The notes under the pieces are model-generated. The model ran no database searches, was not told the origin of the DNA, and saw only the letters and a list, made by a program, of their open reading frames with translations. This document shows positions 25,295 through 32,997 of a DNA stretch of 64,000 nt, in pieces (within the stretch, counting starts at the first letter, position 1; the number at the start of each line of letters is the position of its first letter). The position numbers and the translations under genes were made by a program. The DNA is from BOKV01 sp041397525 (GTDB lineage Bacteria > Pseudomonadota > Alphaproteobacteria > Rhizobiales > Rhizobiaceae). Location of the stretch: NCBI GenBank assembly GCA_041397525.1, contig JAWKWL010000003.1, forward strand, positions 124,001 through 188,000, written 5' to 3'.

Positions 25295-26704
25295 TCAAAG
25301 TTGGCGGGCGATTTCACAAATGACCTCGAACGCAATATCGATATCACTTTCGTCGACCTCAAACTGGCCGATCTGGAAACGGATCACAAACATCCCGACA
25401 AGCATGGTCTGGGTGACATAGATGCGCCCGTCATCATTGATCGCCTGCACCAGTTGCTGATTGAGTGCCTCGATGTCCCCGTCTCCCTTGCCGAGATACC
25501 GGAATGAAAACAGCGACAGTACAGGATCACTGGTTATCTCGAAATCCGGTTCCGCCCTGAGCCGCAGGGCGAGTTTCTCGGCCCAGGCGACATGGTTGCG
25601 GATCATGCTGCGCAGGCCATCAAGCCCGTGCGCGCGTATCAGGAACCACAATTTCAGCGCCCTGAACCGGCGGCCAAGTGGCACCGACCATTCGGAGTAA
25701 TTGATGATGCCGTCCTTGCCCTGTGTCTGCAGATAGGCCGGTCGGATGGCAAGTGTGCGTACCAGGTCTTCAGGTTCACGAATGAAATGCGCTGCGCAGT
25801 CGAATTGCGCTCCAAGCCATTTGTGCGGGTTGAAGACAACCGAATTGGCGCTCTCGGTGCCTGCCCACAATTCCCGGAATTCCGGACAGATCATCGCCGA
25901 ACCCGCCCAGGCAGCATCGACATGCACATATAGATCATGCTTGCGCGCCACCGCGCATATCGCTGCAACATCGTCGGTTCCGCCAACACCGGTTCCACCG
26001 ACACAGGCTATAATACCCGCCGGCTTCATTCCGGCTTCCATGTCACGCTCAATGGCTGCTTCCAGTTGCGCGACATCCATCGCCCGGCGCTTGCCCCTGG
26101 CCTCTATCTTGACGAGGTTGGATTGTCCGATGCCTGCCACCCATATTGCCCGGTCGATGGAAGTGTGAACCTCGCTCGAACAGTAGATGCGCAAGGCAGG
26201 CTGGCCCGCAAGCCCGCTCTCATTGCCGTTCCAGCCGAGCATGCGTTCGCGCATGGTCAGCACTGCTGCAAGCGTTGCAGAAGAAGCAGAATCCTGGATA
26301 ACTCCGGAAAATCCGTCCGGCAGGCCGAGTGCCTGACGCAGCCAGTCCAGCACCCTGGTTTCAAGTTCTGTTGCCGCAGGCGAGGTTTGCCACAGCATGC
26401 ATTGCGCAGCCATTGCCGAAACGAGATATTCCGCAACCACTGAAACTGGCGCAGCATTGGCCGGGAAATAGGCAAAGAAACGCGGATGCTGCCAGTGCGT
26501 CATGCCCGGCAGGATGATCTTCTCGAAATCAGCGAAGATCGTATCCATCGCTTCGGCTGTTTCAGGCGGCGAGGAAGGCAGTTGTGCGGATATTTCGCCT
26601 GGCTCGGTTTGTGCCCTGACCGGAAGGTCACGCAAACCCGCCCGATAGTCAGCACCCCATTCGGCAGCCCGTTTCGACCACAGGCGAAACTCGTCCCCGT
26701 TCAT
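25295..26704 (-). CDS. pyridoxal-phosphate-dependent aromatic-L-amino-acid decarboxylase family protein
   Basis: A 469-residue group II PLP decarboxylase. It has MTHWQHPRFFAYFPANAAP near residue 70, the substrate-side SSEVHTSIDRA, the PLP-contacting HVDAAWAGSA and the Schiff-base lysine in VFNPHKWLGAQFDCA. Homologues decarboxylate tyrosine, tryptophan, DOPA or glutamate; the substrate cannot be read from sequence. Its ATG overlaps the stop of the D-amino acid aminotransferase gene by 4 nt (ATGA), and 79 nt separate it from sdaA. The context suggests amino-acid catabolism or amine formation. Confidence 0.9.
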   Translation of the reverse strand: MNGDEFRLWSKRAAEWGADYRAGLRDLPVRAQTEPGEISAQLPSSPPETAEAMDTIFADFEKIILPGMTHWQHPRFFAYFPANAAPVSVVAEYLVSAMAAQCMLWQTSPAATELETRVLDWLRQALGLPDGFSGVIQDSASSATLAAVLTMRERMLGWNGNESGLAGQPALRIYCSSEVHTSIDRAIWVAGIGQSNLVKIEARGKRRAMDVAQLEAAIERDMEAGMKPAGIIACVGGTGVGGTDDVAAICAVARKHDLYVHVDAAWAGSAMICPEFRELWAGTESANSVVFNPHKWLGAQFDCAAHFIREPEDLVRTLAIRPAYLQTQGKDGIINYSEWSVPLGRRFRALKLWFLIRAHGLDGLRSMIRNHVAWAEKLALRLRAEPDFEITSDPVLSLFSFRYLGKGDGDIEALNQQLVQAINDDGRIYVTQTMLVGMFVIRFQIGQFEVDESDIDIAFEVICEIARQL

Positions 26705-27546
26705 GATTGGCGCGCTTCCTCGATATACAATTCGCGCAGCCGCAAGGTTACGCTGCCGGGATTGCCGTTGCCGATACCTTTGCCATTGATGCGCACCACC
26801 GGCATCACGAAGGTCGTGGCCGAAGTGACAAAGGCCTCATCAGCGTCCATCGCCTCAGACTCGGTGAACGGTCGCTCCTCAATGGAGAGGCCGTCTTCCG
26901 CCGCCAGCCGTAACACCGACTTGCGGGTTATCCCGTGCAGGATGTCATTCGACAATTGACGGGTAATGATCCTGCCGCCCTTGATAATCCAGGCATTGTT
27001 GGACGTGCCTTCGGTGATCATTCCGTCCTCGACCATCCAGGCGTCATCCGCGCCGGCATCCAGTGCCGCCTGCTTGGCAAGCGAGGGAGCCAGCAATTGC
27101 ACTGTCTTGATATCACGCCGCCGCCAGCGGATATCCTCGAGCGTGATTACAGCCCAGCCCTTTGCGACGGCGGGATTGTCCACCAGTTTCCTCGATTGGG
27201 TGAACATCACGATGGAAGGCTTCGGCTCCTTTGGGAAGGCAAAATCACGATCGGCCACGCCACGGCTGACCTGCAGATAGAGTGCGCCTTCGACGAGACC
27301 ATTGCGGCGCAGCATCTCGATCTGGGCCGCTTCGATTTCCGCATCACTCATCGCGAATTCCATCCGCAGTTCCGACAGCGAACGGCGCAGCCGCACGAGA
27401 TGCGCCGCATTGTCGACAAGCCTGCCGTCGATGACGGAGCTGACTTCATAGACCCCGTCAGCAAACAGGAATCCGCGATCGAATACCGATATCTTTGCGT
27501 CTTCCTCAGCGAGGAACTCACCATTGACATAGACTGTGCGGGTCAT
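26701..27546 (-). CDS. dat: D-amino acid aminotransferase (branched-chain aminotransferase fold, class IV)
   Basis: A 281-residue fold-type IV PLP enzyme that transfers the amino group of D-amino acids to 2-oxo acids. It starts MTRTVYVNGEFLAEEDAKIS and shows VFDRGFLFADGVYEV, the PLP lysine in DIKTVQLLAPSLAKQAA and EGTSNNAWIIKGG. The N-terminal pattern is closer to bacterial D-alanine transaminase than to IlvE. It overlaps both neighbours by 4 nt (pyrC upstream, decarboxylase downstream), so the three are translationally coupled. It may supply D-glutamate or D-alanine for peptidoglycan, or degrade D-amino acids. Confidence 0.92.
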   Translation of the reverse strand: MTRTVYVNGEFLAEEDAKISVFDRGFLFADGVYEVSSVIDGRLVDNAAHLVRLRRSLSELRMEFAMSDAEIEAAQIEMLRRNGLVEGALYLQVSRGVADRDFAFPKEPKPSIVMFTQSRKLVDNPAVAKGWAVITLEDIRWRRRDIKTVQLLAPSLAKQAALDAGADDAWMVEDGMITEGTSNNAWIIKGGRIITRQLSNDILHGITRKSVLRLAAEDGLSIEERPFTESEAMDADEAFVTSATTFVMPVVRINGKGIGNGNPGSVTLRLRELYIEEARQS

Positions 27547-28586
27547 GCTGTTTCCACCTCCCAGTGGATGTCGAACATCGGATTGAAAAGGGTGACGGGG
27601 CCTGCGCCCGTCTCGATCTTGTCAGGATACGCCACTGGCTCATTGCGCCGCACGAGGGTGGTTTTTTCGTCGTTGGGACGAAGCCCGTAAAAGTTCGGAC
27701 CATTGAGCGAGGCAAACGCTTCCAGCCGGTCGAGTGCGTTTTCCTGCTCGAATATATGCGCAAGGCAGGCCATTGTGTTGGTCGCGGAAAACACTCCGGC
27801 GCAGCCACACGCGCACTCCTTGAGCGGATCGACATGGGGTGCCGAATCCGTACCGAGGAAAAACCGCTTGTCGCCCGAAGTAGCCGCCTTTCGCAAGGCG
27901 AGGCGATGGCTCTCGCGTTTGGCAACTGGCAGGCAATAATAGTGCGGGCGAATACCGCCAGCCAGGATCGCATTGCGGTTGATGATCAGGTGATGCGTGG
28001 TGATTGTCGCTCCCAGTCCGCCCGGCGCAGATTTGACATAATCGACGCCCTGGCTGGTGGTGACGTGCTCCATGACAATCCGCAATTGCGGAATGCGCCT
28101 GCGAAGTGGATCGAGCACTGTTTCGATGAACACGGCCTCACGGTCGAAAATGTCGATGCTGGCATCCGTCACCTCACCATGCACGCAAAGCGGCATGCCG
28201 ATTTCCGCCATGCGCTCCAGACTTGGAGTCACCTTGGACAAGTCACGAACACCGCTGGCGGAGTTTGTGGTGGCGCCGGCAGGATAGAGCTTCACCGCTG
28301 TTGCAATCCCGTCGCGATGGGCTGCCGCGATATCGTCCGGGTCACTGCCCTCCGTCAGATACAGCGTCATCAGTGGCTGGAAGGTCATGCCTTTCGGCAA
28401 GGCGGCCATGATCCGCTCGCGATAGGCAACCGCGTCCTTTGCGGTGACGACGGGCGGCACGAGGTTCGGCATGATGATGGCGCGGGCAAAATGGGCGGCA
28501 CTATGTGGCAGCACGCCCTTCAGCATTTCACCATCACGCAAATGCAGATGCCAGTCGTCCGGCCTGCGAATTTCAATTCTTTTCAA
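27543..28586 (-). CDS. pyrC: dihydroorotase (class II, PyrC)
   Basis: A 347-residue metalloenzyme of pyrimidine synthesis that cyclises carbamoyl aspartate to dihydroorotate. It has the zinc motif DDWHLHLRDG near the N terminus, the carbamylated lysine in AVKLYPAGATTNS, the zinc ligands in VHGEVTD and MEHVTTSQG, and the catalytic aspartate in FLGTDSAPH. Length and motifs match the E. coli type, not the multifunctional or PyrX types. Unusually for pyrC, it is coupled to a D-amino acid aminotransferase gene by a 4-nt overlap. Confidence 0.97.
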   Translation of the reverse strand: MKRIEIRRPDDWHLHLRDGEMLKGVLPHSAAHFARAIIMPNLVPPVVTAKDAVAYRERIMAALPKGMTFQPLMTLYLTEGSDPDDIAAAHRDGIATAVKLYPAGATTNSASGVRDLSKVTPSLERMAEIGMPLCVHGEVTDASIDIFDREAVFIETVLDPLRRRIPQLRIVMEHVTTSQGVDYVKSAPGGLGATITTHHLIINRNAILAGGIRPHYYCLPVAKRESHRLALRKAATSGDKRFFLGTDSAPHVDPLKECACGCAGVFSATNTMACLAHIFEQENALDRLEAFASLNGPNFYGLRPNDEKTTLVRRNEPVAYPDKIETGAGPVTLFNPMFDIHWEVETA

Positions 28587-28648
28587 GGATTGGTTTCCGG
28601 TTTCCAGATTCGCTCGTCATAGTAGGGAAGCCCGCTTGCGGCAAGCGT

Positions 28649-29680
28649 TCAACCAGTTTCAAATCCCTCCAGCACATTGACTGTGTTCACGCCAATGGCG
28701 TCAATGGCATAACCGCCTTCCATGCAAAATACGGTTGGCAATCCGAGCGTGCGAATCCTGCTGCCGCAATCGGTGAAGTCTTCCGACTGGAGCTTGAAGA
28801 AACTGATTGGATCGTCCTTGAATGCATCGACACCAAGCGAAACCACCAGTGCCTCCGCACCGAAATCCCTGATCGCCTTCAGACTTGAATCCAGCGCTTC
28901 CGCCCAGACAGGATAGGCCGTACCCGGTGGCATGGGAAAGTTCAGATTGGCACCTTCACCCGCCCCTTCGCCGGTCTCGTCAGCATAACCCAGAAAATGC
29001 GGAAACGCATCCTCGGGCTGTCCGTGCAGCGAAACGAAAAGCACGTCGCCGCGCTTGTAGAAAATATCCTGTGTGCCGTTGCCGTGATGGAAATCCACAT
29101 CAAGGACAGCGACTTTCGAGGCTCCGTCCATCCGGAACATTTCCGCCACCACGGCTGCATTGTTGATGAAACAGTAGCCGCCGAACCAGTCGATACCAGC
29201 GTGGTGGCCGGGCGGTCGGCACAAGGCAAACGCCGATCCGGCACCACTTGCCACATGCCGCTGGGCTGATTGCGCGCTGGCGCAGGAGGACATCACCGCC
29301 TCCCATGTTCCCGAGGTGATTGCGGTCTCTGCAGCGGCGGAATAATAACCCGCCTTCCCGTCGATATTGCGCGGTGGACGCGATTGTTGCGTGCGCCTTA
29401 CGGGAAACGAGGTCGGGATGATGTCGCCCTTGTGACCCTCTGCCGTCCATTGTGACCACGCGGTTTCAAGAAATTCCAGATAGCCTGCATCATGGACACG
29501 CGCTACCGGCGCAGGATCAAAATGTCCGGGTTCGACAACATCGCCAAATCCGCGTTCCGCCAGACGCTCAAGCACATATTCCATGCGTGATGGTCGCTCG
29601 AAAGGCACAACCATTTCGCCGTTATATAACTCTCCTTTAGGGAAATGCAGGCGGTGCTTTTCGCTGTGAAACACTTTCAT
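28649..29680 (-). CDS. histone deacetylase-like acetylpolyamine amidohydrolase
   Basis: A 343-residue zinc amidohydrolase of the arginase/deacetylase fold. It has the active-site RPPGHHAG, the zinc site DVDFHHGNGTQDIFY, and the third zinc aspartate in SLGVDAFKDDPI. The N-terminal insert and EGGYA near the end fit the bacterial acetylpolyamine amidohydrolase branch, which removes acetyl groups from N-acetylputrescine or N-acetylcadaverine. An ornithine decarboxylase gene 9 kb away gives a polyamine theme. It lies 9 nt after the L,D-transpeptidase gene and 62 nt before pyrC on the same strand. Confidence 0.9.
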   Translation of the reverse strand: MKVFHSEKHRLHFPKGELYNGEMVVPFERPSRMEYVLERLAERGFGDVVEPGHFDPAPVARVHDAGYLEFLETAWSQWTAEGHKGDIIPTSFPVRRTQQSRPPRNIDGKAGYYSAAAETAITSGTWEAVMSSCASAQSAQRHVASGAGSAFALCRPPGHHAGIDWFGGYCFINNAAVVAEMFRMDGASKVAVLDVDFHHGNGTQDIFYKRGDVLFVSLHGQPEDAFPHFLGYADETGEGAGEGANLNFPMPPGTAYPVWAEALDSSLKAIRDFGAEALVVSLGVDAFKDDPISFFKLQSEDFTDCGSRIRTLGLPTVFCMEGGYAIDAIGVNTVNVLEGFETG

Positions 29681-29689
29681 TGTGAAATC

Positions 29690-31027
29690 TCAGACCTTTC
29701 CAAACAGAATGTTGCCGACAAGCCTGTCGCGGCCATAAACATCGTTGAATCCGTAGAGCTTGCCGTCGTCCCCCATCCAGACCGTGAAATAGCCAAGATG
29801 CACCGGGATCGGCTTGCGAAACTTTGCCTGTGCGGTTTTGCCCGAAGCAATTGTTCCGTCAATCTGGTTTCGTGTGACTGAGCCGTCGAGCTTGTACAAT
29901 AATGCCGCCCATTCCACCGGTTTGTCGACCCTGATGCAACCATGCGAAAGCGCCCTGTCCGACTTGTCAAAAAGCTGGCGTGAGGATGTGTCGTGCAAAT
30001 ATACGTTGAACTTGTTGGGGAACAGGAACTTGACTACCCCCAGCACGTTGTCCGGTCCGGCTGGCTGGACGATACGATAGGGAAAGTTTTTGCCACTGAC
30101 GGATGACCAGTCAATCGAATTGGAGTTCATGGCAGGCGCATCCGCTTCCCAGCTTGTATGGATGAGATAGCCGCGTTTCGCCAGATAGTTGGCGTCCTTG
30201 CGCAGTTTCGGCAGGATTTCATTGGCAGCAATGTTGCGGCTGATCGTCCATGTCGGATTGAACTCCGCCCACTGGATATTGTCCGAGAACATGGGTGTCT
30301 TGTGAAATTCCTCGCCAACGATCACCCGGCGTTTGTCGATGGTCTTGCCGCCGTCGCGTGTATACATCAGGAAGGCCGCTGCATTGACCAGCACATGACG
30401 CTCGCCAAGGCTGCGCGGCACCCAGCGCCAGCGTTCCATGTTGACGATGATCTTGCGCTGCATGGCGGCATCACCTGTCTGAGCCAGTGCCTTTCGCAGC
30501 AGCCGGTATTGCTCATGCTGCGGGCGCAGTCGGTCCATCACCTTTGCAACACCGTTCTTGTCGAGCGATCCGAGCAGGGCAACATGATCGAGCTTTTTTC
30601 GCGCAATCACGATGTCTGGCTCACTGATTGCCGGTGTGGTGCGCCCTCCATGCAGATCGCGGGCATATTTCAGCGCTGCGTCTGAAAGAAAGAGCTCCAG
30701 TCCGGCGAGGTCGTCCCCGCGCAATGATGCTGCATTACCGGGAAATCCGGACAGATAGTCTCCCGCTGAAAGGCCGTCCGATACTGCTGCAGACAGTGCT
30801 TCCACCAGTTCCTGCCCCCGTTTGGTAAGGCCGGAATCAGTGGTCCAGATGCCCTTGAAGAATTGCCGCTTGTAGAAATCCATCAATGGCGCAGTGTCGA
30901 TCGCCCTGCCGTTCCAGTTGATCGCCTGCGCGCGCGCGAATTTCAGCACATTGGCGGCTTCGACCGTTTTGGCAGGCACAATTGCGCTGACTGTGATCAG
31001 CGCCAAGGCTGCAAGTCTTCCGATCAT
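29690..31027 (-). CDS. L,D-transpeptidase (YcbB/LdtD-like, YkuD domain)
   Basis: A 445-residue periplasmic enzyme that forms 3-3 peptidoglycan cross-links or attaches lipoprotein. A Sec signal (MIGRLAALALITVSAIVPAK, then TVEA) is followed by a scaffold region of about 200 residues. The YkuD catalytic domain carries YLHDTSSRQLFDKSDRALSH and then GCIR, with catalytic Cys364 from the ATG at 31027. That start has AAGGGG 7 nt upstream; another in-frame ATG at 31054 would lengthen the signal by nine residues. It is divergent from the liu regulator gene. Confidence 0.92.
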   Translation of the reverse strand: MIGRLAALALITVSAIVPAKTVEAANVLKFARAQAINWNGRAIDTAPLMDFYKRQFFKGIWTTDSGLTKRGQELVEALSAAVSDGLSAGDYLSGFPGNAASLRGDDLAGLELFLSDAALKYARDLHGGRTTPAISEPDIVIARKKLDHVALLGSLDKNGVAKVMDRLRPQHEQYRLLRKALAQTGDAAMQRKIIVNMERWRWVPRSLGERHVLVNAAAFLMYTRDGGKTIDKRRVIVGEEFHKTPMFSDNIQWAEFNPTWTISRNIAANEILPKLRKDANYLAKRGYLIHTSWEADAPAMNSNSIDWSSVSGKNFPYRIVQPAGPDNVLGVVKFLFPNKFNVYLHDTSSRQLFDKSDRALSHGCIRVDKPVEWAALLYKLDGSVTRNQIDGTIASGKTAQAKFRKPIPVHLGYFTVWMGDDGKLYGFNDVYGRDRLVGNILFGKV

Positions 31028-31132
31028 CCTCGGCCCCTTGTCGGTTCGCATCATTTAACCAGCTTGGCGACGTTACGTTATAATGCAAGGGCATCAGGTG
31101 AATTTTTCCATGATTGTCCAGGCTTGGCCATC

Positions 31133-31162
31133 TTGCATCGGGGTGAGGCCGCATGCTATAAA
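31133..31162 (+). promoter_or_regulatory. promoter of the liu regulator-leucine degradation operon
   Basis: TTGCAT (31133-31138) and TATAAA (31157-31162) with an 18-nt spacer make a sigma-70-like promoter pointing to the TetR gene, whose TTG start is 46 nt downstream. A palindrome covers the predicted start site immediately downstream. Confidence 0.6.
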
Positions 31163-31163
31163 T

Positions 31164-31179
31164 AAACAAACGTTCATTT
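31164..31179. promoter_or_regulatory. candidate TetR-family operator
   Basis: The 16-nt imperfect palindrome AAACAAACGTTCATTT is centred on AACGTT (12 of 16 positions symmetric) and begins 2 nt after the -10 box. Its size and AACGTT core resemble operators of TetR regulators of acyl-CoA catabolism. Its position would block transcription, so it fits autorepression of the downstream regulator and the liu genes. This is inference. Confidence 0.55.
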
Positions 31180-31207
31180 AATTAAACAGGCCGCGGGGAG
31201 AGCGGAA

Positions 31208-31819
31208 TTGGCGCGCAAGACCGGATCAGTCGGGGCAGAGACGGCAAGGGATGTGCGCGATGCCGCTTTGCAGCTTTTCGCTCGTCAGGGCTATGCGGCA
31301 GTGTCAATGCGCCAGATCGCGGGCGAAGTCGGCGTCCAGGCCGGTGCACTCTATAACCATTTCCCGACCAAGCAGGACCTGCTTGCCAGTCTCATGACTG
31401 CCCACATGCAGGCGCTGTTGGCCGAATGGGAAAGCAAGCAACAGGAATTTGGCGATCCGGCGGAGGCGCTCGAGGGCTTTGTCCGGTTTCACATCCGCTA
31501 CCACGCCGAACGGGCCGACGAGGTTTTCATTTCCTACATGGAGCTGCGCAACCTCGATGGCGCGAATTTCCGGACGGTGGAAAAGTTGCGGCAGAACTAC
31601 GAACGCCATCTTCGCGCCATTCTCGAAGAAGGGCGCGCCAGGGCCATCTTCGCCATATCTGACAAACCGGTGACCGCCATGGCCATCATTGCCATGCTGA
31701 CCGGCGTTACCACCTGGTACCGTTCCGGCGGTCGACTTTCGATCCGCGAGGTCGAGGAAATCTATGTGACAATGGTTCTGGGCAGTGTTGGAATGCACCG
31801 CCGCGAAGCCGACATTTGA
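31208..31819 (+). CDS. TetR family regulator of the leucine degradation operon
   Basis: A 203-residue repressor with an N-terminal helix-turn-helix (LFARQGYAAVSMRQIAGEVG, then VQAGALYNHFPTKQDLL) and a helical ligand domain. The start is TTG at 31208 behind GGGAGAGCGG. It lies 10 nt before the isovaleryl-CoA dehydrogenase gene and on the same strand, so it likely controls and belongs to the liu operon. Derepression by a leucine-derived acyl-CoA is the expected mode, but the ligand is not shown by the sequence. Confidence 0.88.
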   Translation: MARKTGSVGAETARDVRDAALQLFARQGYAAVSMRQIAGEVGVQAGALYNHFPTKQDLLASLMTAHMQALLAEWESKQQEFGDPAEALEGFVRFHIRYHAERADEVFISYMELRNLDGANFRTVEKLRQNYERHLRAILEEGRARAIFAISDKPVTAMAIIAMLTGVTTWYRSGGRLSIREVEEIYVTMVLGSVGMHRREADI

Positions 31820-31829
31820 GGAGAGCAGG

Positions 31830-32993
31830 ATGTTTCACGCCAGCATGAATTTTGCACTGGGAGACGAGATCGAGGCCTTGCGCTCGATGGTGCATGACTG
31901 GGCCCAGGCTCGCGTCGCGCCGATGGCTGCTGAAATCGACAAGTCCAACAATTTCCCTTCCCTGCTGTGGAAGGAAATGGGTGAGCTTGGCCTGCTCGGC
32001 GTCACCGTGGAAGAGGAATATGGCGGGGCTGGCATGGGCTATCTCGCGCATAGCGTGGTCGTCGAGGAGATCGCCCGTGCCTCTGCTTCCGTGTCGCTAT
32101 CCTATGGCGCGCATTCCAATCTTTGCGTCAACCAGATCCGCCTCAACGGTTCCCCTGAGCAGAAGCGGAAATACCTGCCTGGCCTCGTTTCGGGCGAGCA
32201 TGTCGGTGCGCTGGCAATGTCCGAGGCTGGTGCGGGCTCCGATGTCGTGTCCATGAAACTGCGCGCCGAGAAGCGCAATGACCATTATCGCCTTAATGGC
32301 ACCAAATACTGGATCACCAACGGACCTGACGCCGATACGCTGGTGGTCTACGCCAAGACCGATCCCGATGCCGGACCGCGCGGCATGACCGCATTCCTGA
32401 TCGAAAAATCGATGAAAGGCTTCTCCACCTCGACGCCGTTTCACAAACTCGGAATGCGCGGCTCCAATACCGGTGAATTGATCTTCGAGGACTGCGAAGT
32501 TCCGTTCGAGAATGTGCTGGGTGAGGAAGGCAGGGGCGTCAATGTGCTGATGTCTGGCCTAGATTATGAACGTGTCGTACTGTCCGGCATCGGCGTCGGC
32601 ATCATGCATGCCTGCCTCGACCACATGATGCCCTACATGCATGAGCGCAGGCAGTTCGGGCAGAAAATCGGCGAATTCCAGCTGATGCAGGGCAAGATTG
32701 CCGACATTTACGCCGCCATGAACTCGGCGCGAGCCTATGTCTATGCCGTGGCCGCGTCTTGCGACCGGGGCGAGGTGACGCGCCAGGACGCGGCCGCCTG
32801 CGTGCTGTACGCCTCGGAAAAGGCCATGGAAGTTTCCGTTCAGGCGGTGCAGGCCTTCGGCGGTGCCGGCTATCTCGACGACAGTCCGGTTTCGCGCATC
32901 ATGCGTGACGCCAAGCTGATGGAAATCGGTGCCGGCACTTCCGAAATTCGCCGCATGCTGGTCGGTCGGGAATTGATGAAGGCTACAGGTTGA
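31830..32993 (+). CDS. liuA: isovaleryl-CoA dehydrogenase
   Basis: A 387-residue FAD acyl-CoA dehydrogenase that oxidises isovaleryl-CoA to 3-methylcrotonyl-CoA in leucine catabolism. Family motifs are LAMSEAGAGSDV, YWITNGPDADTLVVYAKTD and GAGTSEIRRMLVGRE. The catalytic base position characteristic of isovaleryl-CoA dehydrogenase is present as Glu in MSGLDYERVVLSG. The ATG at 31830 was chosen for GAGGAGAGCAGG immediately upstream. It is followed at once by the carboxylase subunits, as in other liu clusters. Confidence 0.96.
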   Translation: MFHASMNFALGDEIEALRSMVHDWAQARVAPMAAEIDKSNNFPSLLWKEMGELGLLGVTVEEEYGGAGMGYLAHSVVVEEIARASASVSLSYGAHSNLCVNQIRLNGSPEQKRKYLPGLVSGEHVGALAMSEAGAGSDVVSMKLRAEKRNDHYRLNGTKYWITNGPDADTLVVYAKTDPDAGPRGMTAFLIEKSMKGFSTSTPFHKLGMRGSNTGELIFEDCEVPFENVLGEEGRGVNVLMSGLDYERVVLSGIGVGIMHACLDHMMPYMHERRQFGQKIGEFQLMQGKIADIYAAMNSARAYVYAVAASCDRGEVTRQDAAACVLYASEKAMEVSVQAVQAFGGAGYLDDSPVSRIMRDAKLMEIGAGTSEIRRMLVGRELMKATG

Positions 32994-32997
32994 TCAG

